Shown here piece by piece: positions 24,372 through 35,719 of a stretch of 64,000 bases of DNA. Numbering within the stretch: position 1 is the stretch's first letter; each line of letters starts with the position of its first letter. This stretch comes from Tubulanus polymorphus (lineage: Eukaryota > Nemertea > Palaeonemertea > Tubulaniformes > Tubulanidae). The stretch covers positions 14,412,447-14,476,446 of the forward strand of contig NC_134030.1 in assembly GCF_964204645.1 (NCBI RefSeq), in the 5' to 3' direction. The position numbers and the translations under genes were made by a program. The notes beneath the pieces were generated by a model. The model was not told where the DNA came from. It did no database searches and worked only from the letters and a program-made list of their open reading frames with translations.

Positions 24372-25816
24372 GATAATCCTACGGATTATCATGTTTTTAA
24401 TCTACTGATTCACAGCTAGATTTTCGTAGTATTTGAAAATGTTCGTAGTATTTAGAAATGTTCTTAATGTTGTTTCCGTATGCGTGGGGGTTACGTTAAA
24501 GCCGTCAGACAAGAACGTACTAGTAGTAAGAATTACGAAAGTTCTTGTTTGATGCTTTCATCTACCAACGCAAACCATAAATCAGTCTATAAACAACAAT
24601 TCTTTCTCGGTTCTTCTGCTGTGAGATCTGGCAAACATTCAGAAAATCTTTATATAAAACTTTTAAATAGTTGGAACCATATTTGGTTGGGTCGGAACAA
24701 TGGAGTGTATTTATAATGAGGCTTGTGAAGGGATCACGCTGATACTTGATGATATTCCCGGCTACTTTCCGTAAAAGGAAAAACCGGAAGTTTAGGAAGA
24801 TGTGGTTGTTTTGCTTATCCTGTATTAAAATAGAATTAGTTAAATTGTAGATAAAATAATTAGTATAAGTATTTCAAATAATTTAAGAATTGATAATCAA
24901 TCACAATGTATTCCGAATCGTAGTTAATTATAATAATTAAAAAAGAAACAATGAATTTGTACTGTAATTAGAAAAGAAAACAAAGTTTTGAAAAGATATT
25001 TAATTTGAGTAATCTAGATGTTGTTAAAGAACAACTTGTTAATAATCGCTAATGTTTTAGAAAAATTAATTTGTGTTAAATGTTAAAACTAGCTGTCTGA
25101 AGTTTCTGTTTTCTGTATGCGCTCGTTGGGAATTCACAGACAATAGCTGCTCTCTCAACAACGACTAGCAAGGAGTGAGTAAATCACAACGCGTCATGAC
25201 AGGAGGGTTGGAAGGAAAAAGTTAGTTTAGCAAATCAGTTTTGAAAATAATTTTAGATCAGCGAATCATTAAGGCCAAATTCTATATGACCAAAACAGTC
25301 ATGACAGTAAGGTTGCTGCTCCTTGCCAAAAGTCGAGTGGGAGAGTCGGTATTTTAAGAATGCCGATTCTTTCTATAAAAGGGACCCGCATCTTGAGAGA
25401 GCAGTCACTCGAGAGAATCTGTGCCTTAGTAAGACGAGTGTCGACAGCAGGATAGGAGATGCTTCGGAACGATAGGGATTCATATACAATAGGGATTAGG
25501 AAAATCATTCTTTGTTCAAGGTAAATAAAATATATTATCTTCAATATTATCATCCAGTATTTCAATTTATTCATTCGGATTTGTGCACGGACACGTTCTC
25601 TCGCCAGGGCCTTACTCAAGTATTTTATAGATAACGATTAAAGAGAGGATTGTGACCGGTGTATCACTACCATTTCAACAATCAATTCAGCTAAAATACA
25701 ATTATATACATATCTATGAAATAAATTCTACACATGTTTTACAAATCTTTAATTCTAGTTACTAATATACATGTAATTTTAATCCTTTTAAATGAATCAA
25801 TAATAATCTACAATTG
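24372..25816. other. 3' region of BEL with an LTR-like plus-strand promoter segment
   Basis: No gene. CTATAAAAGGG at 25,373 is followed by GAGAGAGCAGTCACTCGAGAG and an AATAAA near 25,524. That is the TATA / start / polyadenylation layout of an LTR reading on the plus strand. Repeated CATGACAG motifs occur at about 25,195 and 25,300. It may be a solo LTR of another retroelement inserted between the BEL integrase stop and its polypurine tract. Boundaries are not resolved. Confidence 0.35.
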
Positions 25817-26734
25817 CTACTCGGTAGTTTCTATCGGACACAATTTTGCAATTGGTCTAACCAATGTTGTTTTACCAACTTGTAACTTAACTACTCGAAC
25901 GTGCCCGTCTTTCCCTGGAAAGATCTCTAACACGCGCCCTAAAGGCCATTTACCCCTTGGTGTATCTGACGATATTACTAAAACGACATCCCCGACTTTA
26001 AAATCTCGTTTAGTATCTGTCCATTTTTTGCGCGAATTCAACTGTGGTAACCATTCTCTCATCCATCTTTGCCAAAAATGTTTCATAAGTTCTTGGACAC
26101 GTCGCCATCTTCTTCGTGGACTGAAATCCGTTTCATCTACAGTATCTGGCGCGAACTCACCTCCCATTTGACCGAACAAGAAATGATTTGGTGTCAACGG
26201 AACGTCATCATCTGGGTTAGCCGACTGGTATGTTAACGGCCTGGAGTTAATCAGTGCTTCAGCTCCAGTAAATGCCGACAATAACTCTTCATCGTTTACG
26301 TCTGCGTTCCCCAGTATAGCGTATATAGCTCGTTTCGCTGACTTGATCATCGTCTCGTGTACTCCTCCAAAATGGGGTGCGAGTGGCGGATTGAAGTACC
26401 ATTTCACACCTTGGTTTGCCGTTGTACGTCTCATATTTTCTTTGTCTAAAAGTTTCACCAATTCTTTGAGTTCGTTGTTGGCTCCAACAAAATTCGTTCC
26501 GTTGTCTGAGTTCATCTCTATTGGCAGCCCTCGTCGATTAACCATTCGGTAGAATGCATTCAAAAACGCATCTGTGTCCAAACCGAATGCGAGTTCTAAA
26601 TGGACTGCTCTCTTGACAAACATGTGAAAAGACACAAGTAACGCTTTTCTCTGCTCTTTCCGCGACCCTGTTTTGTGATGAATGGTCCACCAAAATCCAC
26701 TGCTGTTCTTGCGAATGCGCGTATAGGCATTTTT
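25817..26734 (-). pseudogene. BEL/Pao integrase core and C-terminal domain
   Basis: Near 26,690 the minus strand shows the first catalytic aspartate in A-V-D-F-G-G-P-F. A frameshift near 26,620 separates this from the 272-residue downstream frame. That frame carries A-V-H-L-E-L, the second Asp in S-D-N-G-T-N-F, the catalytic Glu in F-G-G-V-H-E-T-M-I-K, the R-P-L-T-Y block and an F-L-F-G motif. The end is the DUF5641-type module (R-R-R-W-R-R-V-Q, F-K-V-G-D-V-V-L-V, G-K-W-P-L-G-R-V). Its stop is at 25,817. The upstream side is cut at 26,735 by a TIR element. Confidence 0.9.
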
Positions 26735-26779
26735 GATGGGTTTCGTCGTCAGACGAACCCATCTATGGCATCGTCGTCA

Positions 26780-26811
<32 letters not shown>

Positions 26812-28852
26812 GATGTTTCTTTATGACACGATTTAAGCTGTTTGTGTCGACCGACAATTCTGTAATTTCACACAGGTATTCTCTACTTGATGTAGATGGT
26901 GCAGCTTGGTTTATATTTGATTCCGATGGTTATAAGTGCTCTAATTTGGTTAAAAGATAATTAACGTTACTCGCTAGTTCAAGCCGCTGTATAGCGCGTT
27001 GCTACGACGACGCTCGATCAACATACTGGTACTCGCTGTGTAATACTGAACACGTATATACCTGTAGATATTGATCGTACTAGCACCGGTTTTAGATAGC
27101 GCGCGCGCTGATCGGTCTTAACACTTCTCGGAACTGCTGTGCTAAATGCTGAGAGGCCGAATCTATGCGCAATCATTTATTGGGCTCGTCACATTTGATA
27201 GTGAATGGATAAATAACCGGTGTCAATGCCGGTCGCTACTCCCCATCAGTATAACTCATCAGTATAAAAAATAATTCTTTTGAGTTTTTTTTTTCAATCC
27301 CCGAAGTTGTTGTTACTATGTTGACCTCGCCGTTTTATAAGCTTACCGATGATTCTTCTAGTATTTTCAGGGTCACAAGACATGACGAAGTCGCAAAGTT
27401 TTGTACAAATTTCACGAAACAAACAATTATTTAGGCGGCACCTGATCTATTGATTAATTATGATAAATAATGTTTATTTCATTAAAAATTTGTTTTATTC
27501 AAACACTACTTTCATCGCAGATAGCGTGATCGGTAGGCCCTACTATTCTACGGTAGGACATGGACTCTTTCATGTGGTAGGCCTATTACAAATGATACAA
27601 TCCGCGTGTCCGTGAATAAGTGACACGTGGTGGGGCGGGTTGTGAGGAGCATCGAAACTAATCCGTCACAAATAATAGATAGAAAACAATACCTTAAGAG
27701 GTTAACTTTTATTAACATCATTACCAAATCAAAACCTGCACATCCTATCATAAATAGAAATTCTAAGAATTTATTTCAAAGAATAATAAATTACGTCTAA
27801 ATATTGGGATTCGAACTCGTAGCATCGATTCAGGTGCCTTTCCCAAAGCGGGTATCCCGCGGGGAAAACCCATTACTATTTATATCGAGAATCGCCTTTT
27901 TGCGACAGCGCCACGGCGCTGGAGCATATTAAGTTGATCGAACCACCTGGTGTCTTCCAATACCACCACCTAGTGGGCTCAAATTCAAGTTCAAATATAC
28001 TTTATTGATACTCATCAAATACTTAATTATACTTAATTGTTACTTTATTCAATACTTTATTGTTCCCAGTACTGCAAATACATCGGATTTCCGCAATTAG
28101 GTAGACAGAACACAAATAAAATCAAGAATCTTTTAGTATTCAGAAAACAACGTACATGTTATTTTTCAACTTTAATTAGCAATGAGATAATTTTTTGCGA
28201 CACTCACGGATGATGCGCATTCCCTTTCTGGAAGGCTGATCGGCTCTTCCCTGAAAAATTAATTTCTGAATCGACGTCCCGTAATGATGAATACTATTTT
28301 TAGATCCCCTGATTTCAAAATTCAAAAATATAGATTGATATGAACCTTAGGTCTACCCTTGTAATTAACAAATTATTCGAAAGCAAAGATCTTGCATTCG
28401 AGTTTATTCATTTTTTAAGCAGTTTCTTTATTTCAAGCCGCCGAATTGATTGTCTAAATCTCTTTGCTCTTCTCGGAACTTGTATTCAATTAAATTTTCT
28501 ATTCTCATTCTACAATATGTACGTGAATACTATCAACGGTAGCATTTGTTTCTTTTCATTTCGTTTTTCATAATGATTTTGTAATATTTAAATCTTCATT
28601 CTATCGCGACGGGTGCTTCCGCTTTTAAACTGTTCGTTTGTTACTTCCGATTTTGTAATCTTCATTAATTTATTCATTCTTTATGACTTCTCTCTCTCCA
28701 AAATCGGAATAATTGTATCCTTAGATACAATAGGATCTTGATTTTTAATGACTTTGCAAAACCACCTGTCGCAGTATATTTCCTTTTAGAAATATACCTT
28801 GTTGACAGCGAGTTCGGTGAATGAAACAGAAACAATTACACAGAAACCCATC
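26735..28852. mobile_element. 2.1-kb non-autonomous TIR element inserted in BEL integrase
   Basis: GATGGGTTTC at 26,735-26,744 is mirrored by GAAACCCATC at 28,843-28,852. BEL integrase sequence stops at one edge and resumes at the other. The left end immediately folds back on itself (26,735-26,763), followed by a (GTCT)n run at 26,781-26,810. Inside there is no coding frame. There is a box B-like GTTCGAATCC (minus strand, about 27,805). There is also what looks like a minus-strand retroposon tail near 27,980-28,010 (TTTGAACTTGAATTTGAG), so it may itself be composite. The superfamily is unknown and the target duplication unclear (perhaps AT). Confidence 0.6.
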
Positions 28853-28944
28853 ATGGAAAGTTTCTTTCTGGTTACCCTAAGTCGTGGCAACGGTTCCATG
28901 ACCTGTGTTGCAGCCTTAGCTTTTCGTTTCTTATGTGCAGCATT
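28853..28944 (-). pseudogene. BEL integrase linker fragment
   Basis: About 30 residues on the minus strand with K-K-R-K-A-K-A-A-T-Q and M-E-P-L-P-R-L-R-V, the conserved link between the integrase zinc finger and the catalytic core in BEL/Pao elements. It is isolated between the Polinton (right) and the TIR element (left), and its neighbours in the protein are at 47,087 and 26,734. Confidence 0.85.
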
Positions 28945-28950
28945 CACGTT
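28945..28950. repeat. Polinton target-site duplication, left copy
   Basis: CACGTT immediately precedes the terminal AGTAATAGGG. The same six bases follow the other terminus at 47,081-47,086. Six-base duplications are the rule for Polintons. Confidence 0.95.
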
Positions 28951-29217
28951 AGTAATAGGGATAATAGGCTTTCAAGCCAAAGGTCGAACGGTCGAGCTCG
29001 TAAAAATGAAAAACATGAAAATAATAACAATTTCTACTTGAATTACTCGCGAAACTCATTAAAATGAAAAATAAATTCTCACACGCTCGAATTTATTTTT
29101 CATTTTTATGAGTTTCACTCCTAATTCAAGTAGAAATTGTTATTATTTTTATGTTTTTCATTTTTTACTCACCCGCCCGTTCAACCTTTAGCTTGAAAGC
29201 CTATTATCCCTATTACT
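28951..29217. repeat. 267-bp palindrome inside the left TIR
   Basis: The outer half starts AGTAATAGGGATAATAGG, and the inner half ends with its exact complement CCTATTATCCCTATTACT at 29,217. The arms pair along almost the full length around a central TCTCACACGCTCGA. The 18-bp element terminus therefore exists twice in this TIR. Confidence 0.93.
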
Positions 29218-29456
29218 CTTAAAATATTTATATACATGAATAAAATATATATGAATAACATATAAATTGATAGATTATTCAATATAAAAGTGTGAGTAAA
29301 GTGTGAGCTCTTATAGAATAGATATAAAAGTATATATTTACAACATTATTTCAATATTCATATTTGTGTGAGTTAGATTTTTAAACATTAAAAGTGTTAG
29401 TAAAGTGTGATTGAAATAATACATAATATAAATCATTGAACTTCTAAAATCAATTT
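28951..29456. repeat. Polinton left terminal inverted repeat
   Basis: Matches the reverse complement of 46,574-47,080 with only a few differences. The inverted match stops after ACTTCTAAAATCAATTT, 23 bases before the PolB ATG on this side, so the PolB promoter must lie largely in the TIR. Confidence 0.95.
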
Positions 29457-29478
29457 TAATAGAAAATTTAGTATTAAA

Positions 29479-32400
29479 ATGGAAGCAAATAAGTACTACT
29501 GCCCAACATGTAATATCAATATACATAAATCCCAAAAATCAAGACACAATAAAACTAAAACACATTTAGAGAATAAATTGAAACTAGAATATAAAGATGA
29601 TATATTAGAATCTAAATTAGATGAATTAAAGAATGAAAAAGAAACATATAAATGTGATACATGTAATCAATCATTCAGTGATAAAAGATATTATAAAGAA
29701 CACTTAAAATCTAAAAGTCATGTTAGAAATAAGAATAATGATATTTTAGGTGAAGATTATTTTGATAAAGATAATGATAAGAAACAGAAGACAATTAAAA
29801 GCATAAAAAATAAATTAAACAATAAAAGACCATACATGGAAGATGTAAGAAATTATATTAATTCATTAGATAATAAAAAAGATATAGAAATAACCGAAGC
29901 ATTTAAAAGTGATATTGGTCCAGCAGCTATCGAGTTTAAATTTCATAAAGGAAAAACGTTAGAAGAAAATAAAAAACATTTAGAAAATATGAAAGAAATA
30001 ATAAAAATAATAACTGATGTTGAATATCCTAAAATCAGTATATCAGTTAAAGTAAAGTTTATAAAATCTGAAGATAAACCAATATATAATATAAATTCTC
30101 ATTCACAACATATTATATCTAAACAACATATAGATGATAAATTAGATAAATGTTATAATGAAGTAAAAACTAAAATAGAAGAGAAATATTTTGAAGGATC
30201 TGGTTTAATATTTGATGAAATAATATTTATGACTTTACATGTTTATAACACAAAATATAATAAGTTAACTAAATCGAAACCAATTGATGAAAATAATGTA
30301 TCATATTATAAAGAACCAGATATTGAAGCATCGAGTTATATTAAACTACCATTTAAAACTAATGCTGTAATAAATGTACAAAATGAAGATGATAAATGTT
30401 TTCTATGGGCTATAATAAGTTGTTTACACCCAGTTGAAGATTATAAACAACATAATTTTAGATTAACTCATTATAAACCATTTGAAAATAATTATAAGAT
30501 AGATAAGTATCCTGTTAGAATTAAAAACGTCCCAAAGATAGAAAGAGATAATAATTTAAGAATAAATGTATTTGATTTAATCAAATTGCCAAATACAAAA
30601 GGTAACAATATAAAACATTATACATTAGAACCTTTATATCTATCAAAAGATTATGATTCAAATGATGTTATAGATATATTATATTATGAGAATCATCATA
30701 TGTGGATTAAACAAATAGATTTATTCTTTAGAACAGAAAGTGATCACCATAATAAAATGTATCTATGTAGAAAATGTTTACTTAAATTCAGAACTGAAAG
30801 TGCATTATTAAATCATAAACAATTATGTGAAAATCATGATTATTGTAAATTAGTTTTACCAAATGAAAAAGATAAAATATTAGAATTCAAAAAATATGAT
30901 TACAAAAATAAAGTACCATTTGTAATATATGGAGATTTTGAATCATTAAATAAAGAACTAACTGATCAAGATAGAAAAGAATTATATTATAAAAGAAAGA
31001 AATGAAATTCTAATGAAAATGATTTTTCAGATGAACCACCAAAAACAAATACTATTAAAAAGATTCATCAATCAGCTGCTGCTTTCGGGTTATATATTAA
31101 ATCTGATTATCCAGAACTAATTGAAAGTGAATATTATCATTATAGAAATGAAAATGTAATCAATCATTTTGTGACTTATTAATTGAATATGAAATAAGAT
31201 TTAGTAAATTATTGAATGCAAATATAGAAATTATAATGACAGAAGAAGATAAAGAAGAATTTGAGTTTGTAGATAAATGTGATTATTGTGAAAAGATATT
31301 TAATTATAAAGATAAAAAAGTAAGCGAACATGATCCTTTGAATGGAAAGTTTAGAGGCGCAGCACATGAGAATTGTAACTTACAAGCTAAGAAAATTAAC
31401 TTTGTACCAATTATATTTCACAATCTATCAGGATATGATGCACATTTATTTATCAAACAGTTATGCCATAAAATAGAAGAAATTAATAATGAAATAGAAA
31501 GATTAAATTCAAATAGATCAAAAGGTAAAATACCAACTTATAAATTTAGAATGTTAGCTAAAACATCTAAGAATTATATATCATTCCAATTTGGTTGCCT
31601 AAGATTTATAGATTCATATAGATTTTTAAATAGTTCATTAGATAACTTATCAAAATCATTAGTTGATGATGAATTAAAGATATTAAAACAACACTACCCA
31701 AATAATGATGATTTTCAATTAATGAGATATAAAGGCGCAATTCCATATTCATTTTATAAGGATCATAATGATTTCAATATAACTGAATTATTGAAAGAAC
31801 AATTCTATGATGAATTAAAAAATGAATATGTTAAAGATGAAGTATATAATAGAACATTGAATATTTGGAATCATTTTAGAATGAAAAATCATGGGCAATT
31901 AGTAGATTTATATTTTAAATCAGATGTATTATTATTAACCGATATATTCGAAAGGTTTAGAGATGTAAACCTAAAATATTTTAATATTGATCCATGTCAT
32001 TGTTATTCATCACCAGGATTAACATGGGATTGTGGATTAAATTTTACAGATATAAAAATGGATTTGTTAACAAATATAGGTCAATTATTATTATTTGAAA
32101 AATCTATAAGAGGAGGAGTTTCAGGTGTATTAGGTGATAGATATTTCAATGTAAATGATAACCCTGGATATAAGTTATTATATATAGATGCAAATAATTT
32201 GTATGGTTGGGCAATGATGGAACCACAACCTTATGGAGTATTTGAATTAACTGAAGTTTCACAACATGAAAATAATGATAAATTTGATTGGAAGAAAAGA
32301 ATCCTAGATATTGCAGATGATTCAGATACTGGTTACTTCTTTGTTGTAGATTTAGAATATCCTGAACATATTAAATTTAAATCTAGAAATCTAGCTTACT

Positions 32401-33534
32401 GTCCAGAACATAAAACTGTAACACATGAAGAATTATCAAATTACCAAAAAAGAATTAAACCTGAAAATCATATTCATACAGAAAAGTTAATGGTAACTCA
32501 AGAAGATAAATATAATTATGTAGTACATTATAGAATGTTAAATTTTTATTTGAATCAAGGAATGGTTCTAAAAAAAGTACATAGATATATTTCATTTAGT
32601 CAATCTAGGTGGTTAGAAAAATATATAGATTTTAACACCAAACAGAGAACTGAAGCTAAAACTGATTTCGAAAAAGATTTCTTCAAGTTAATGAATAATG
32701 CATTCTATGGTAAGACTTGTGAAAATATTAGAAATAGAAATGATATTGAGTTCGTTAGTAATGGTAAAACGATAAGGCATTTACAATCATATCCTAAGTT
32801 CATTGGTAACAGAATATTTGATGAAAATTTAGCCGCAGTTAAAATGAGAAGAACATCAATGAAATTTTAAACCAATCTATGTTGGCGCTTCAGTTCTAGA
32901 ATTATCAAAATTACTAATATATGAATTCTATTATAATGTATTACAACCACTTTTTGGAGAAAAACATATAGAAATATTATATTTTGATACCGACAGTTAC
33001 ATATTAAAGATAAAAACTGATAACATAACTGATGATTTAAAAACATTAAAACATCATTTTGATTTCAGTAATTATCCTAAAGATCATGAATTTTTTAGCA
33101 ATGATAATAAAAATGTTCCAGGGAAGTTTAAGGATGAATTAGGTGGTGAAGAAATGATAGAGTTCATAGGTATTAGATCTAAAATGTATTCATATAAAAC
33201 TAAAGAACATGAAGCTAAAAAGTTAAAAGGAATAACCAAAAATGTAGTAGAAAAGAATATTCATTTCAAAGGTTACATCAATTGTATATTCAATGAAGAA
33301 GTTAGAAAACATAAGATGAGATGTTTAAGATCTGAAGATCATGAAATGTTTATTGAAGAAATTGAAAAGATAAGTCTAAACCCATTTGATGATAAAAGAT
33401 ATATTTTAGATGATGGAATTCATACAGTTGCTTATGGATGTAATTTAGATGAATACTTAAAATTTAAAAGAGAAGAAACAAAAGAGAACGAGATAATGAA
33501 AAGAATTCTAACGTGTAAATCAAATTTTAATTAA
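29479..33534 (+). pseudogene. Polinton DNA polymerase B, protein-primed type, copy 2
   Basis: Roughly 1,350 residues in DNA_pol_B_2 style, broken by a TGA at 31,003, a one-base loss near 31,168 and a frameshift near 32,868. Domain order: two C2H2-like fingers (residues ~7-30 and ~55-80). Then a region with D-K-C-F-L-W-A-I and, ~100 residues on, H-H-M-W-I-K. Exonuclease I Y-G-D-F-E-S follows (~490), then an HNH/zinc-like H-E-N-C-N-L and exonuclease II H-N-L-S-G-Y-D. Exonuclease III K-S-D-V-L-L-L-T-D comes next. Polymerase A is D-A-N-N-L-Y-G, B is N-N-A-F-Y-G-K-T and C is F-D-T-D-S-Y. The key catalytic aspartates remain in the pieces. It would replicate the element from a protein primer. The start ATG at 29,479 lies just inside the left TIR. 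Confidence 0.95.
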
Positions 33535-33548
33535 AATATGTTATTAAA

Positions 33549-33902
33549 ATGGAGAGTAAACAAGCGCACAGTGAGAACAACAAATTATTTCTAGATAGAA
33601 TAAAAGATATAACAAATGTAAAATCTGTAGATTATAAATTCAAAAAGTTAACAGAATTAACAATCCATAAGAAATATCTAATTACAGATATGGTTACAGT
33701 TACTAATAATTATGGAGATAAATTAGTTATACACTTAGAATATGAAGGATTAAAAGGAAATACATATAAATTCAGAACATATTTACCGGATAGATTTCAT
33801 AGATTATCAAGTGAAGACTTAGAAGAATTATGTTCTGGAGATTTCTATTTCGTATACAAAGGTAAGAATGAAAATGGGCACCATGAAATAGATTTCGAAT
33901 AA
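33549..33902 (+). CDS. Small conserved Polinton protein, putative OB-fold
   Basis: Intact 117 residues starting 15 bases after PolB. The central region has alternating hydrophobic strands with Y-L-I-T-D, N-Y-G-D-K-L-V-I, Y-K-F-R-T-Y-L-P-D-R-F and F-Y-F-V-Y-K-G-K. I recall related small proteins in other animal Polintons. A single-stranded DNA-binding or OB-fold role is inferred from strand pattern and position next to the polymerase only. In copy 1 the homologue sits before PolB and is fused to it. Confidence 0.65.
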   Translation: MESKQAHSENNKLFLDRIKDITNVKSVDYKFKKLTELTIHKKYLITDMVTVTNNYGDKLVIHLEYEGLKGNTYKFRTYLPDRFHRLSSEDLEELCSGDFYFVYKGKNENGHHEIDFE

Positions 33903-33919
33903 GAAAATATGTAAAATAA

Positions 33920-34680
33920 ATGGTAGAATTAAAAGAATACAGAATATTTGTTGATTCTAGAAGACTTACAGATTATAAATCACATAATTTACTAGTACAA
34001 TTAGATAGAGAATTCAAGAATTGTGTAGATTTAAAATTAGTTAATATAAGTTTATGCAATTCTTTTTATAATATATCGAATAAAACTGTTGAACATAGAG
34101 CCTTTTTAATTTTTGATAAAAGTAAAAATGAATGGTCCTCTATATTCTTAAAACCGGGGTTATATAATTTAGATACATTAGTACAAGAAATTAATAGAAA
34201 AGCCTGGCACAAATTAGGTAGTAGTTCTGGGTTTGGTATTAGATTTTTAAAAAGTGAGAGTTCTGATAGAATAAAGGTAAGGTTGTCTAATAGTGAAAAA
34301 CATAAATTTATGGTAAAAAGCCTATAGCTAAACTGTTAGGAATTCTTCCAGATAGATCTTTTACAAATATTGACGCTACTACACCAAACTTAATACCTTA
34401 CACACATTTTTATATTTATTGCAGTTTAATCGATCCTACAAAAACATTCGAAGCAACTAAAGATATAACTTGTAATTCTGGTTTACTAAACATTTTACAA
34501 TTGAAGAATGTTAAAGAATTTGGAACGCAAATAAATTATAATTTAACAGAATGTGATTTCAAACCATGCATTCCTCATTTTAATAATTTTAGATTAGAAA
34601 TTAGAAATCATAATGGATACTTAATTGATTTAAATAATTTCCCTGTAATTTATGAATTAGTTATAAGATGTAGAGAGTAA
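33920..34680 (+). pseudogene. Candidate minor capsid (penton-like, single jelly roll) protein
   Basis: A frame of 135 residues (33,920-34,327) continues in another frame to the TAA at 34,678, for ~253 residues in all, with one frameshift near 34,320. The N-terminal third is strand-rich (Y-R-I-F-V-D-S-R-R-L, L-K-L-V-N-I-S-L). The C-terminal half has Y-I-Y-C-S-L-I-D-P-T-K, G-T-Q-I-N-Y, F-R-L-E-I-R-N-H-N-G and I-Y-E-L-V-I. This is the pattern I associate with the small capsid/penton-like protein of invertebrate Polintons. It begins in the TAAAATAAATGG context. Confidence 0.45.
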
Positions 34681-34697
34681 TTTTTTTCACTATATAA

Positions 34698-35036
34698 ATG
34701 AATATAACTGTTGGACCGAGTATATGTTTTGGGTTTGATTTTAAACATGGTAAAGAAATAAGAATTAAACTAAATGATGTAATTACTGATATAAAAAGTA
34801 AATCATTTAACAATGCACCAATGATTGATAAAGAAAATTATAATATAGAAAAAGTAATTGATTTAATTAAAACGCCTTTAGAATATTATGAATTAAATGA
34901 AGATGGAATTATTGATGATATTAAAAACATATTAACGAAAATATATGATAATCATGAAAGTAGTAATGAAATAAATGTTGAATTAATCATAAATAAGTTA
35001 ACTAAATATTTTGATGATAGTAATTTTTTTGAGTGA
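34698..35036 (+). CDS. Polinton protein of unknown function (112 aa)
   Basis: Intact acidic, Asn/Asp/Lys-rich small protein starting at TATATAAATG, 17 bases after the preceding stop. The beginning (V-G-P-S-I-C-F-G-F-D-F) is hydrophobic and the rest is helical. I recognise no family. It overlaps the next gene's start by ~23 bases. Confidence 0.55.
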   Translation: MNITVGPSICFGFDFKHGKEIRIKLNDVITDIKSKSFNNAPMIDKENYNIEKVIDLIKTPLEYYELNEDGIIDDIKNILTKIYDNHESSNEINVELIINKLTKYFDDSNFFE

Positions 35037-35250
35037 TAATAAGTGGATAATAACTGGATTATATAATGGAGCATTACTATCAGTTGGAACTGTTGGTTAT
35101 TCAATGGTATTAAAAAAAGTATTCAAAATGGGAAGTGTTAATGTTGATAGATTTGATATAAATGATATTTTAAAATTAACATTAGCAGTTACTTTATCTA
35201 ATTTAACTATTGATTATTTGGAAAAACAAAAATATATTCCTCCCATATAA
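35014..35250 (+). CDS. Small Polinton membrane protein (78 aa)
   Basis: Two hydrophobic stretches (residues ~11-28 and ~48-62), with G-L-Y-N-G-A-L-L-S-V-G in the first, suggest a two-span or hairpin membrane protein. I use the ATG at 35,014, which overlaps the end of the preceding gene. Function unknown. Confidence 0.5.
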   Translation: MIVIFLSDNKWIITGLYNGALLSVGTVGYSMVLKKVFKMGSVNVDRFDINDILKLTLAVTLSNLTIDYLEKQKYIPPI

Positions 35251-35274
35251 ATGCGTAATTATTTTACTAAATAA

Positions 35275-35697
35275 ATGGCTTCTGCAGTTATAACTATAAT
35301 AGAATCGGCAATTGTTAACGCTTTGGCATTTACTGGTGGTGGATATTTATTTAAACATATTGATGAAAATAGTTCATTAGGAGAACAAAGAAGACATAAC
35401 TTAGCATTAGAGAAATACAATAAAGCTGCAGAAGAATATAGTGAAAAGAGGCAAAACTATATGGATTATATTAACAAGGAATTATATGATCAGAAGATTT
35501 CACATAGAGATTTTCAATTAGTTGATGATGCAATGAGTTTATATAACGCGGTAACCAATAAAGAAAAATTACATCTATACAAACCTAAATTATCAGATTA
35601 TTATACCCCAAGTAAAGAACAACAGAAATATGAAATAATTTGGATTTTAGGTGGAACAGTTATTGTTATATTTGTAGCACATAAATTTACTAATTAG
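35275..35697 (+). CDS. Conserved Polinton membrane-anchored protein (140 aa)
   Basis: N-terminal hydrophobic segment with A-F-T-G-G-G-Y-L-F, then a helical charged middle (A-L-E-K-Y-N-K-A-A-E-E-Y, D-Y-I-N-K-E-L) and a C-terminal membrane span (W-I-L-G-G-T-V-I-V-I-F-V-A). I remember homologues with the A-L-E-K-x-x-K-A block in cnidarian and other animal Polintons, so it is probably a genuine conserved virion or membrane component. The biochemical role is unknown. It starts at TAAATAAATGG. Confidence 0.6.
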   Translation: MASAVITIIESAIVNALAFTGGGYLFKHIDENSSLGEQRRHNLALEKYNKAAEEYSEKRQNYMDYINKELYDQKISHRDFQLVDDAMSLYNAVTNKEKLHLYKPKLSDYYTPSKEQQKYEIIWILGGTVIVIFVAHKFTN

Positions 35698-35719
35698 TAA
35701 TTTTTTTTCTAAATAAATG
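35698..35719 (+). promoter_or_regulatory. Representative Polinton gene-start motif: poly-T plus ATAAATG
   Basis: Between two genes the sequence is TAATTTTTTTTCTAAATAAATGG, the last ATG being the start codon. Equivalent T-rich plus TATAAATG or AATAAATG junctions lead into genes at 34,698, 35,275, 36,166, 37,594, 39,083 and 40,367. On the minus strand the ATAAATG part recurs at 42,431, 43,859, 44,241 and 46,551. I read it as a virus-like promoter/initiator overlapping the start codon. Confidence 0.55.

Noticed and set aside
25299..25619. 106-residue minus-strand ORF
   Set aside because: It lies across the LTR-like segment with plus-strand TATA and AATAAA signals; no protein motif.
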